Assembly: GCA_977006965.1 (NCBI GenBank)
Contig: OZ345362.1
Location: 1,240,001-1,304,000 of the forward strand
From: Phymatolithon calcareum
Taxonomy: Eukaryota; Rhodophyta; Florideophyceae; Hapalidiales
Direction: 5' to 3'
Length of the DNA stretch: 64,000 nucleotides
The translations under genes and the position numbers were made by a program. The first letter of the stretch is position 1; each line of letters begins with the position of its first letter. The notes beneath the pieces are model-generated. The model worked only from the letters and a program-made list of their open reading frames with translations, was not told where the DNA came from and did no database searches. This document shows, in pieces, positions 31,601 to 42,400 of this stretch.

Positions 31601-32906
31601 ATGCCGTTTCGCCGTCGCATTCGACGGGTACCCAAACAAACGGGCGCCGCTCCCGCCCCGCATGCCGCACGCGCGCGCAACGCGGAGGCGGACACGCCTT
31701 CGTCGGTTTCGCTCGACTCTGCAGACCTTCTGCCATCACCGTTACCAAAACGAAAACCCGTCGACACGGTCGGCGGAAGCGGGTCGACCGTGACTCGCGG
31801 CACAGGTGACCGTGACGAACATCCGATGAATACATTGCCTCCCGGTATGCCTCAAATGCCGTCCACTCCACCGAACTATGCGCGTCTTGGTGAACGGCGT
31901 GTATCTGAAATCGACAAGGGCGTAAATCCCTTGCGAACGTCCGGTTCGATGCACTCGAAAGACTCCCGTACCTCGCGTACGCGCCGTCGTTTCCAGCGTG
32001 TTTTCGGACGCGCCCCTCGTGTGTCTGACCCGCAGACACCCTCAACCGGGTCAAGTGTCCTGGACGACGTGCCGGGAGAGGAAGGTCGAACAACAAGTTC
32101 ATTCTCCCTGGACAATGTTCACGGAAAAATGCATAACATGGCGCAACGGGAGGCTTTCTTCTGTCCTCCAGCAGCACTTGCAAGCGCTCCGCGTGCAGAT
32201 TATGACTGCGGTGAGGAGCATCTGCGGGATGAACGTCCGAATAGTCGGCTGAAACTTTGTGATCTCAGTACGAAGGGTCGATATGTACATGTTGCTGAGG
32301 ATGTTGGTGACGCCGTGCGCGTACATGATAATTACGTGAGTTTTGTTGTCCCGCACGGATGGATCGCGACTAGAACGCAATGGGGGTTCTACTTGTCGTG
32401 TAGGGAAAGTCTTGGTTTCATAATGGCGACGTCAGCGAAGGATGCGACGAAACATCTCATTGATGCACAGAAAATGTCGGTACTTTCCGAAGTGCGAGTG
32501 ATGTCGAGCCCCGTGTTTGAGAGCAGACATCGTGCGGTTGTCAAGTATGCGGCTCATGATTTGGAGGGACGAGGTTGCGCGCAATTTGATGTGGGATTTC
32601 ATCCGGGTGCGACTGTTTTTGGTCTATGTGCTCCAAGGTAAGTGTTTCATTTTCTTGTTTCGTAACTTTGGACCGTCGATATTTTTCTGTTCTAACTGTT
32701 TATTCGCATTGTTGGACGTGTTGGTGCGTAGATCGATGCAAGAAAATTTGCACAGGGTTGAGGAACGACTGGCTGCATCCGCTGTTGTGCTGAATGTACC
32801 TGCCGCGGCGGAAGCGGGCAAAGTGAAAAGTAAGTCAATGGCGGCGAGCTATGAAGCATCATCAATATATAGGCTAGCCACGGGTACCAATTGTGTGATG
32901 CAATAG
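31601..32906 (+). CDS. two-exon gene of unknown function
   Basis: I do not recognise this protein (403 aa as modelled). Exon 1 is 31601-32637 and exon 2 is 32732-32906. The 94-nt intron has an ideal GTAAGT donor and ends GTGCGTAG. Residues 1 to about 190 are disordered and basic (PFRRRIRRVPK, TRRRFQRVFGR). About 200-360 look folded and alpha/beta, with a strand-rich section (YVSFVVPHGWIATRTQWGF, CAQFDVGFHPGATVFGLC) that faintly recalls PsbP/Mog1-type folds. Exon 2 is helical (MQENLHRVEERLAASAVVL). A second perfect GTAAGT follows VKSK-coding sequence at about 32829, so there may be another intron and the modelled C-terminus is uncertain. The last 125 bp of exon 1 and exon 2 are duplicated at 36117-36460 as a dead copy. 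Confidence 0.65.
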
Positions 32907-33250
32907 TAGTAATATGTGCTTAGTTTTAGCTGCTTTATGTATTAGTTAGAAGCAAAATGTCCACTATTAATGTTGTCGCAGACTCGTTGTGGGGTCTGCT
33001 TGTTCATAACCCAGCGAATACCTATAAAAATTAACATCTGGAAGAATAGCATTCCCGTTTTCTTCGTGCCTCGTTGAGTTCGAGTACAGCGGAAGTTCAA
33101 GTTTGAGAACGAATCTTCTACTGTCACAAGGATGGCTGATTTCTCGTTGGACATAACACACAGCCCAAGGGCCAGCTACTGTACCAGACTGCGACAGGTG
33201 TACTTTAGAAGTCGATTGTTCCTGTTGGCACCAGCAGGATCCACTAGCAC

Positions 33251-33295
33251 TGGGGAGCGTACAAGTACTTTGTACAAGTACTTGTACGCTCCCCA
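33251..33295. repeat. palindrome in copy A
   Basis: TGGGGAGCGTACAAGTAC and its inverse GTACTTGTACGCTCCCCA form an 18-bp-arm hairpin. The corresponding place in copy B (37922-37971) is also a palindrome, but with changes in both arms. Confidence 0.8.
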
Positions 33296-33516
33296 ATGCA
33301 CGATAGTTCAAGTCAGCTTCCCCAAGATGTGGACCGTGGACCAAAATCTCTTTCGACACATTAGTGGTCCTTTATTTTTTGTGGATTGTGAACAGGGTTC
33401 TGGCATTTGGGCCCAACAGATTACAGCACTGTCATCGCTGTCCCAAGTGTGATGGCAATGATAAAAATATCATGTTGCCATGATGATGCGGAACACATCT
33501 AACAATTAGCAGAGCC

Positions 33517-33679
33517 TCCCGTAGAGGACTGAGATAGGACTACTTTGAGTCCTGAGTTTTCCCGTCCGCTATACTGGTGGACGTTTCGTGAGCTACACAA
33601 AGGTAGGTAGCATCAGAGGAAGCCTTGCCCATATCTTCGGAAGTCTGTGGGGCTTTTAAATAAAATTGAAAGGAAAAAA
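33517..33679 (+). mobile_element. SINE-like retroposon, copy 2, with 13-bp TSD
   Basis: AATTAGCAGAGCC occurs at 33504-33516 and again at 33680-33692, and the sequence between them is absent from duplicate copy B, which keeps a single related site. The 163-bp insert starts TCCCGTAGAGGACTGAG and ends in an A-rich tail (AAATAAAATTGAAAGGAAAAAA). Its 140-bp body matches 18052-18192. These are classic marks of a short retroposon; I did not find clear pol III A/B boxes. Confidence 0.85.
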
Positions 33680-34562
33680 AATTAGCAGAGCCGTGACTGC
33701 TACATACTCCCGAGTCGACAGCGCCATTGATGTCTCCGTCATTGACACGAGACAAAACAACTGAGTTCGGGTGGTGCTTACTTCTCAATCGCACTCCTGC
33801 GACTATTTCAATTCGTACCAACAGTCTTTATTGTATGGAACATATTACTCATTGAGAATATCGTTGACAAGGAAAGGGCTACGTTCCTGTCCATTTCTCT
33901 GTTGTTCCAGGGGATCAAGGGAATACAAGGTCATGTGCAAGGTTCAAAAACGAAGATAGCACTTGACCGTCTTGAATTCGTCAACGAGAGCGACAGAAAA
34001 CAGAAACCCAGTGGAAAACGAGAGTAAAGGGCATGGTGGCCTGTTGTTAGTATGAGTATGATTCACCTGGGTCGAATTGTTGGTGCAGACCCAGATGAGG
34101 ATTCCTGTTAAAGATCTATTCTGTGTACAGCCATAGGGAAAGTTGCATGTGTAACTCGTGTGTTTAAGTACGAGATTGTGGGGCAAAGAGGGTTGAATCT
34201 CGGACACTTCGGCTGAGCCTTGTTAGTATAAATTGAGAAGATATTAAAATAGAGAAGGGGGAGGTCGCATCCGAGGTTAACAGTACGGCAAGCGTCCAAA
34301 CGGTGTCTTACGCTATCGTCGGCGAACTCCGTTTACTTGCAGGGGAGCACCTTTCCCTATGTGGACCCACTGGTTCAACATGGCCACGAGTGGCGACGCA
34401 ATACTTCGTCCTTTTTGCGACATCTTAGAGAAGATTCCTCCGGAGTCGAGATGACGTACGAAGTATTGGATCGAATGATGGATCGGAATGGGGTTGAGAG
34501 ATATGTGTGAGAATTGCATATTCTAGTTCATGGAAGATCTTCTGCAAGTCTGCTGTCCCCAA

Positions 34563-36116
34563 TGTTTCTTTCTTTCTTTCTTTATTGCAGAAGGCGCTAA
34601 TTCAACGCCAGAACTTACCCTAGAGCAAGTTCTCATTGTTCAAATATTGGAGTATCTCTACGGGTCTCTCCCTGCACAGATCTTCAACCGTTTTGCCTCG
34701 CACTCTTCCGATGAATTGCCGTCTAGAGGCAGCCCGACCAGAACAGCGTATAATTAGGTGCTCCACTGTCTCCATGACGCCATGCGGGCACATCTTGCAC
34801 ACTGGGTCATAGAGTAGCGGTTCATCCTCGATGTGTCCATGGTGAAAGCATGCTACAATAGGACAGCAATTCACCATAAGCTGGTCTAGTACCGCCTCTG
34901 CACGTCTCTGTGAGATGTGCAGATCTTTTGGGAGCGTAGGTAGAGTGAGCAGTTTGCTTCTGCACGGCGGTTTGATAATGGATCGGGCCGCTTCCAAAGT
35001 AAGAGGTATTGTTTGATGCAACACCAGATCCGATTCCAAAATTCCCCTCCGCGCCAGATCATCAGCGACCTCATTCTTCGCGACGCCGCAGTGGCTCGGT
35101 ATCCACACACACTCTATACGAACTTCGTCTGAAAATAACCGGTCCATAATATTCCACAGATTCCGCACCATGTCACCAAACATTCGCGGTTGCCCGTTGA
35201 GCGCGTCTAAGCAACTGCGACTGTCGGTGAACCATCTGATGGTGCTGCCGCGGGAAAGATGTAGGTCTGCCGCTGCTTGAAACGCTTGCACGGCGGCAAA
35301 TGCCTCCGCGTCGAGTGAAGAGCCAACAGCTCCAGCGGCCAGCGATGCTTCCACGACAACTTCTTCGCCGCGCAATATCAGAATCCCCGCTCCGCCGACC
35401 TGGAATGGGATGGTACGATACATGTCGAGTGTGTCACCATCTTCGTCGCACGCGATAACGCGCTGTTTTGAGTCGGTTGGGGTGGTTCCGTATGCATGCT
35501 CGTCTCCGTCGTCGTAGGCCAAGAGGACATCCGGGGGCCTGCCGTGTCGAGCCTCAAACTTTTTCGCTGCTTCGTTATCATGGTATTGGGTGGGGTTGAA
35601 TTTTCTCAACGTCGCCGTGTACCAACCTTCATCCCATTTCATGGAGACCCGTTCTCCATGATGCAGATCGCAGACAAATTCGAGAGGTACTTTTCCGACA
35701 CTTCCGTCCGTCCATATTTCGATGTCAGCTGGTTGTGACGCATTGCGTTCCAAAATAAAATCTTCTGTCGCGGTACGCTTCTCCTCTGGGTCATCCTTCG
35801 CCGAAATAGGAGTCTTGAACGTGAGAAACCTGTTGATAGAGCGGTCCTTCTGGATAGGTGGATGGATTTCATTGCGTGGGAGCGCGAGGATCCCTTTCTC
35901 CGCGAGATGATTCGCGCTTGAGTCCGTCCACGACCCTGCGTTTCGCCTGGAGTTCAACACACTAGTTTGGGCTTCACGAGCCACTGGTGTATCCGGTTGA
36001 AGTCGAAGTGCTTTGTCCATGACAAGAGTTGCTTCCATCTCTCCAATATCTCGCAGGCTACGCATCCCAGTCAGTGACCGAAGCTTGGGGATTGCCGTAG
36101 CTTTCAGACAGCCGCT
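34563..36116 (-). mobile_element. LINE 3' part: RNase H ORF with embedded Tudor-like module
   Basis: The minus-strand frame of 481 codons (36065-34620) is preceded in frame by more sequence to the 36116 junction, so it is 5'-truncated. It carries an RNase H domain: TDGS with Asp120, DAEAF with Glu254, FTDSRS with Asp281, then WIPSHCGVAKNEVADDLA. A LINE-type Cys/His motif follows (CKMC...ETVEHLIIRC, about 426-444). Between the first RNase H strand and GGAGILIL (about residues 127-222) sits a module with MKWDEGWYTATLRKFN and LLAYDDGDEHAYG, the pattern of a Tudor/Agenet-like fold. The element ends on the minus strand with AATAAA (34586-34581) and a (GAAA)n tail to about 34565. The ORF has no internal stop, so it is young or selected. 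Confidence 0.85.
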
Positions 36117-36454
36117 GGAGCCCCGTGTTTGAGAGCAGACATCGTGCGATTGTCAAATATGCGGCTCATGATTTGGAGGGACGAGGTTGCGCGCAATTTG
36201 ATGTGGGATTTCATCCGGGTGCGACGGTTTTTGGGCTATGTGCTCCAAGTGTTTCATTTTCTTGTTTCGTAACTGTGGACCGTCGATATTTTTCTGTCGT
36301 AACTGTTATTCGCATTGTTGGACGTGTTGGTGCGTAGATTGATGCAAGAAAATTTGCACAGGGTTGAGGAACGACTGGCTGCATCCGCTGTTGTGCTGAA
36401 TGTACCTGCCGCGGCGGAAGCGGGCAAAGTGAAAAGTAAGCCGATGGCGGCGAG

Positions 36455-37508
36455 TGTAGCGCCATGCTCCAGAGAACCCGACGCCACATGGGAGAAAAAG
36501 CCCAAGAGAGGAGAGAGAAGAAAAGAGCGCGAGAGACAAGACAAAAGAGGAGGAAAGAAAGACAAGCAAACAAAACCTCCAGGACAAACAGACAGAGTAA
36601 GCGTGTAGATCAGCATCGGAGCACTCCATGGTTGCGGGAACACAAGCGGGCGTGGTGATCAGACACGGGCGCGAGGCTGTGCCGTACTGGGCTTCGGAAG
36701 CTCAACGAGCGCAACACAATCGTCCAGGTGTTGAGGATAAGCGCGGTAACCTTGCGGGAACTCCAGCGGTCGAGCGGAACGAACACGAGCGCGAGCCTTC
36801 GCGAATGGGGAAAGATGAGCTTGGTGATAGCGGAACGGACGACACTGCGCCTCTTACGACAAGACGAACAAAAGAAGGGAAGAAGGAAAAGACGGGCCGG
36901 GACGACGTCGTCTTCAGGCGGCGACCATGGCTTGGCCGTCAACCTTGGTACAGACGCACGAAAAAGGGAAAGGGAACTTGAGCGCAGTTGTCTCCGTGCT
37001 GGCTTGCATGACGAAGGTTGCATCCAAGAAGGCTGGGAAGAGCTCCGACTCCGCGTGGTCGAAGGGCCGTGGAGGCCACGCTGAGCGTGCTACGAGCCGA
37101 GCATTCGAGCCGAAATCCAGAACCCCCTACCTTCCTTTACTCAGAGGCAGGAACTAACTAGCTTATATACTACAACCTACGCAAAAGACAGCGATGCAGC
37201 GCATAGACACACGAGAGACACGTGCAAGTATGGCGCAACAGATCACCTACCACGAGCAGCATGACTATCGCGATCCAAGTTGTGCGGCGTACAGTCGCGA
37301 GAGGAAAAAGAGACCGCCTTGGGACAGCGACATAAGTGGGGGTTGTGCACCGGCTGCGAGGGTTAACATTAGCCCGAGGGCATGATATTCGGACCTCGGC
37401 TGCGCCTCGGTTGAATATCATGCCCTCGGGCTAATGTCAACCCTCGCAGCCGGTGCACAACCCCCACATGTCTACCCCCTCAGCCGGTTGACAACAGCGG
37501 GCGCTACA
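36455..37508 (+). mobile_element. 1,054-bp insertion, TG...CA ends (solo LTR or TIR element)
   Basis: Comparison with copy A defines the insert. It starts TGTAGCGCCA, ends GGGCGCTACA, and is flanked by GCGAG (36450-36454) and GCAAG (37509-37513), a 5-bp target duplication with one change. TG...CA ends with 5-bp duplications suggest a solo LTR; the 9-bp terminal inverted repeats would also fit a small DNA transposon. A diverged inverted copy lies at 45358-46053. Arg/Glu-rich frames (for example 36628-36981) are open but unrecognised. A TATATA motif lies at about 37165. Confidence 0.75.
37336..37467. repeat. 55-bp-arm foldback hairpin inside the 1-kb insertion
   Basis: 37336-37390 and 37413-37467 are inverted copies of 55 bp with one mismatch, separated by a 22-bp GC-rich loop. 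The arms run from GTGGGGGTTGTGCACCGG to the AT-rich ...CATGATATTC. The inverted sister element at 45358-46053 does not show this hairpin, so it looks like a separate foldback insertion. Confidence 0.85.
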
Positions 37509-37921
37509 GCAAGCTATGAAGCATCATCCATATATTGGCTAGTCACCGGTACCAATTGTGTGATGCAATAGTAGTAATATGTGCTTAGTTTTAGCTGCTT
37601 TATGTATTAGTTAGAAGCAAAATGTCCACTATTAATGTTGTAGCAGACTCGCTGTGGGGTCTGCTTGTTCATAACCCAGCGAATACCCGTAAAAATTAAC
37701 ATCTGGAAGGATAGGCATCCCGTTTTCTTCGTACCTCGTTGAGTTCGAGTACCGCGTAAGTTCAAGTTTGAGAACGAATCTTCTACTTCCACAAGGATGG
37801 CTTGTTTCACGTTGGACATAACACAGAGCTCAAGGGGCAGCTAGCTGAGCTAATGTACCAGACTGCGACAGGTGTACTGTAGAAGCCGATTATTCCTGCT
37901 GGCACCAGCAGGAACAATCAG

Positions 37922-37971
37922 CATTGGGGAGCGTACTTGTACTATGTACAGTACTTGTAGGCTCCCCAATG
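37922..37971. repeat. palindrome in copy B
   Basis: CATTGGGGAGC at the left and GCTCCCCAATG at the right enclose GTAC-rich inner arms. It is the counterpart of the copy A palindrome at 33251-33295. Confidence 0.75.
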
Positions 37972-38649
37972 CGCAGTAGTCCAAATCAGCCAGCTGCTCC
38001 AACATGTGGAGCGTGGACCAAAATCTCTTTCGACAAATTAGTGGTCCTTTGTTTTGTGTGGATTGTGCACAGGGTTCGGGCATTTGGGTCCAACTGATTA
38101 CAGCACTGTCATCACTGTCCCAAGTGTGATGGCAATGATAGAAGCATCATCATGAACATACTGTTATCATGATGATACGGAACACAATTTAAAAACTAGC
38201 AAAGCCGTGGTCTTCTGCGCAGGTTCCGTGCGCACTAAAGTCTTCGCCTATGTTGACTGCCACATATTCCCGCGTCGAAAGCGCCATTGATGTCTCCGCC
38301 ATTGACACGAGACAAAAGAACTGAGTTCGGGTGGTGCTTGCTTCGCAATCGCACTCTTGCGACTATTTCAATTCGTACCAACAGTTTTATTGTATGGAAC
38401 ATATTACTCATTGAGAATATCGTTGGCAAGGAAAGGGCTACGTTCCTGTCCACTTCTCTGTTGTTCCAGCTGATCAAGGAAATACAAGGTCATCATATGA
38501 TGTACAAGGTTCAACAACGAAGATAGCACTTGACCGTCTTGAATTCGTCAACGAGAGCGACAGAGAACAGAAAACCAATGGAAAACGAGAGTAAAGAGTA
38601 TGGTGTCCTGTTGTTGGTATGAGTATGATTCAACAGGGTCGAAGTGTTG

Positions 38650-38793
38650 TACTTTATTGTAAAGGTGGCTAGCTACCCAACTGGAGGTTACACGGCACCT
38701 TGATTCCTACTCTTATTACTTTGATCACAGTCCTATACCGTACTCTGTATAGATGGATTCACCAGGGTCTGTACCCTAGATGGTGCTATCTCC
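38650..38793 (+). mobile_element. short dispersed insertion, copy 2
   Basis: Copy A reads directly ...GGGTCGAATTGTTG-GTGCAGACCC..., whereas copy B has about 144 extra bp (TACTTTATTGTAAAGGTGGC ... GCTATCTCCGG) at that point. Most of the insert resembles 11628-11740. No terminal repeats or tail are evident. Confidence 0.6.
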
Positions 38794-38972
38794 GGTGCAG
38801 ACCCAGATGAAGATTCCTGATAAAGATCTATTCTGTGCACAGCCATAGGGAAAGTTGCACGTGTAACTCGGGTGTTTAAGTACGAAATTGTGGGGCAAAG
38901 AGAGTTGAATCTCGGACACTTCGGCGGAGCCTTGTTAGTATAAATTGAGAAGATATTAAAATAGAGAAGGGT

Positions 38973-39430
38973 TGAAACGCGGTGTATGATACTTACTTGA
39001 TAATTTTTGGTTGTGGTATGACACGAGAGGTGACACGTGTGGTACGGTTGGATTTGGGTGAGGGTTGGGTTCAAGGTTGGAGTCGTTGGTACTGGAGGTG
39101 GTTGAGGGTCTGGTGGTTTTCTCTGAGTTGGTTGCCGGCCTCGGCTTCGGGGCCGGCTTCGGAGTTTATATAGAGTTGCTGAAGTAGTCTAGAGTATAGC
39201 AAATAGGTTTTCTAGATACTTGCCATTATGTAATAAGGTGCTAGATGGCAAGAGTAAGTTGCCATCATGTCTATAATTACACCTTCAACAATGTCTACTA
39301 GGCATAAGGACTAACACAATAGAGCCAAAACATAGAAATACATAATGGCACAAAAGTATAAAAGTATAAAAGTACTGTAAGGCTAAGAAGTATAAGGAGC
39401 CATAACATGCTTAAGTGCTATTGCCTTACA
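38973..39430 (-). repeat. 3' LTR of the Ty3/gypsy element
   Basis: 458 bp. On the minus strand it begins TGTAAGGCAATAGC and ends GCCGCGTTTCA. A TATATAA box (from + strand TTTATATAG, about 39164) precedes a GC-rich inverted stretch (GCCGGCCCCGAAGCCGAGG). It is nearly identical to 44314-44763. Confidence 0.95.
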
Positions 39431-39444
39431 TTACTCCCCCTTTT
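39431..39444 (-). promoter_or_regulatory. polypurine tract of the Ty3/gypsy element
   Basis: On the minus strand AAAAGGGGGAGTAA lies directly against the 3' LTR, the expected position of the plus-strand DNA primer. Confidence 0.8.
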
Positions 39445-39470
39445 GAAAAGAGTCGCCCTCGACTCTTGGT

Positions 39471-42400
39471 TCACGGAGCACTTCGAAGCCTTAAGTTATA
39501 CGGTCGAAGTAGACTTGAGTGGAATGCATTGTGTACACCCCTTTGGAGAAGAATCCGAGGTAATTCCAGCCGGAAAGAAACTTTGTTAATCTTCTCGGTA
39601 ACTTTGAAAGGTCCGATGAATTTCGGTAGAAGTTTTGCAGCTTGTCTTTGTAGCTCCTTTTGAAGATTTTTTGTGGAGAGCAATACTAAATCACCAACAT
39701 TTATATTGCAAGGGGTTCTCCGTTTATTGGCGTAGCTCGCCATGTATTCGTTGAACTTAGTAATTTTCTCCTGGGCACACATTGTGGCTTTTTGCATGTC
39801 ACGAATGAAATCTAATGCAGGTGCATTAGAAGAAGTAACAACGTCGAGTGGTGTGGTCTTTGGTTCGGTGCCATAGTTCAGGTAGAAGGGAGAGAAGCAT
39901 GTAGTTGAATGAATTGCGGAGTTATATGCAACTTCAACGTCCAAAAGATGCTTGTCCCAATTGTCTTGTCGTGTGTTCACATACGATCGTATCATTTCTT
40001 CAATTTTTCTGTTCATTCTCTCAGTTTGTCCGTCTGTTTCTGGATGGTATGCAGAGGATAGTGATATCTTTACGCCTAAGAGAGAGAACAGTGATTTCCA
40101 AAACGTAGTGACGAATATTTTATCCCTGTCGCAAATGATTTGCTGAGGTAGTCCGTGGTGCCGATATATGTTCTCGTGGAATAATTTTGCAACTCCGTGA
40201 GCCCTAACATTTGTAGTGGTAGGGCATATGCGAATCATCTTGGTGAGTCGATCCACAAAGACAAGAATAGCAGTGTGATTCTTTGTCGTCTTCGGGAGAG
40301 ATGATGTGAAATCCATGGTAATACTTGACCACTTTTCAGTGGGGGGTTTCAAAGGTTGAAGCTCTCCAATAGGTGGTTTGGTAGATGCTTTTATTTTTTG
40401 ACATAAGTCACAGGTCTTCAGGTATTGTTCGACGGTTTTTGCCATTTGTGGCCAGTGGTACTTCTTCTGAATTCGTTGGAGTGTTTTCTTGACACCGAGG
40501 TGTCCGGAGGAGTATGTATCATGGTTATCGAAGATGACTTTGGTTCGAACAGATCCCTGTGGAATGCAAGTTTTTTTGTCCTTGTAGAGAATCTTATCCA
40601 TAATTTCGTATGGTTTGGTGGGTTTTCGATAAATTTCTTTGAAGTCTGGGTCTTGGATGTACCGTTCTTGGAGATATTCTCGGTCTGGGGGGTCCATTTG
40701 AAGGGTTGAAATAGCATTTAATATCTTTGTTTTCGTCAAGATCTGATCTAGGAGTTCTCGATTGTTCTCAGTAGTCGACGGTATGTCTTGGGCCTTTCGC
40801 GACAAGGCGTCTGCGACAATGTTGTTTTTTCCTTTGACATATTCAATGGTGAAGTCTAATTCTACGAGCCGCTCAAGCCATCGGACTTGTCGCTTCGATA
40901 GAATTTCTTGTGTTTCTAGGTATTTCAGGGGGTGGTGATCCGTGTTGACGATGAATTTGTGTCCGTGAAGGTGGACTCTCCACACACGAAGTGCTTCCAC
41001 AATTCCTAGCAGTTCGCGTTCGTGGACTCGGTAGTTTTGTTCGGCGGGATTTAAGGTTCTTGAGAAGAATGCGACTGGATGGATGGATGTTTCGTGCTTC
41101 TGTTCCAGAACAGCTCCAATGGCGAAGTCCGATGCGTCAGAGGTGACGATGATTGGTCGATTGGGATCGAAAGTCTTGAGAACTGGTGCAGAAACTAGAG
41201 CGTTTTTGATTTTCTTTAACGCGTTGTCTTCTATCGATGTCCATATAAAATCCGTTTTACCTGTAAGGAAGGTAAGCGGCTTAACTATTCCGGCACAGTT
41301 TTTAATGAATCTTCGGTAGTAGCTGACAAGGCCTAAGAACGCCTGAACGTCTTTCTCACGTCGCGGGATGGGCCACGTAACCAGAGCTTCGACCTTGTTT
41401 TTATCCATCTCGATACCCTTGTCGGTAAGGACATGTCCCAAGTGCTCAATTCTTTGAACGGCGAACTGGCATTTCGACAGCTTCCCATAAAGCTTCTCTT
41501 TGCGCAATATTTCCAGGGCCGTCCGTAAGTGACTGATGTGGTCTTCTAAGTTCTTACTGTAAATAAGAATATCGTCTAGGTATACGTTGATAAATTTGTC
41601 AAGATACGGATGGAATATCTTGCTCATTAAATCCATGAAGTTCGCTGGAGCATTGGTAAGTCCGAACGGCAGGACTAGAAATTCGTAAAGTCCATATCTA
41701 GTCCGAAACGCAGTCTTTGGTATTGATTCTTCTGCTATTCGGATTTGATGGTATCCGGAACGAAGGTCAATCTTCGAAAAATACTTTGCTCCTGCAATCC
41801 GGTCGAATATATCATCGATTCTGGGAAGAGGGTATCCGTTCTTGACCGTGAGCTTTTCAGTGCACGGTAGTCGACACACATTCTAAGGTCACCGTTCTTC
41901 TTATTAACGAATATAGTCGGAGCTCCCCAAGGGCTTTTGCTTGGTCTTATGAACCCTTTCTTGGATAGGTCAGCGAGTTGCTTGCGAAGTTCTTGTAGGT
42001 CTTTCTCGGATAAGCGATATAGTCCTTTTCGTTGGGGTTCGGCGCCTGGTACCAGTTCGATTTTGAATTCGCTACCTCTAACCGGAGGCAGTCCATCGGG
42101 TAGATCTTCCGGGAACACGTCCTTGTACTCATTAAGCAATGATGTAACGTTGGAGTCTTCTACTGACTTGTTTCTACTATGTGGTCGTATAGGTCTTAGT
42201 ATCACACCAAACACTTGTGATTTCTTGGTGGATCGTACCAGGGTTTTAGCGGAGATCAGATTGAGTCGATGGGTGACTTTGCGCAAAAAGCCTCGTCTTT
42301 GCACCTTGAAAGGTGAAAAATAATTCTTTTCTTCCGCAGTCTGTTAGAGCGGAATGTTTGGATAGCCAATCTTTCCCAAGGATGATGTCGTATCGTTGAA

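Larger units (their letters stand above)
32513..34285 (+). repeat. segmental duplication, copy A
   Basis: From GAGCCCCGTG at about 32513 to AGGTTAACAG at about 34285 the sequence is repeated in the same order at 36117-38972 and 44764-44795. It covers the 3' part of the unrecognised gene (end of exon 1, intron, exon 2) and about 1.4 kb of downstream non-coding DNA. Identity is high by eye, with scattered substitutions and several clean insertions in one copy or the other. Confidence 0.85.
36117..38972 (+). repeat. segmental duplication, copy B
   Basis: Collinear with 32513-34285. It begins inside the coding exon (GAGCCCCGTGTTTGAGAGC), so the gene part here has no start and is a dead fragment; the intron is present but its donor reads AAGTGTTTC, not AAGGTAAGTG. 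It carries two insertions missing from copy A (36455-37508 and 38650-38793) and lacks the SINE-like insertion of copy A. The Ty3/gypsy element at 38973 interrupts its right end. Confidence 0.85.

Noticed and set aside
34565-34584. (TTTC)n as an independent microsatellite
   Set aside because: On the minus strand it directly follows AATAAA at the end of the RNase H LINE, so it is the element's GAAA tail.
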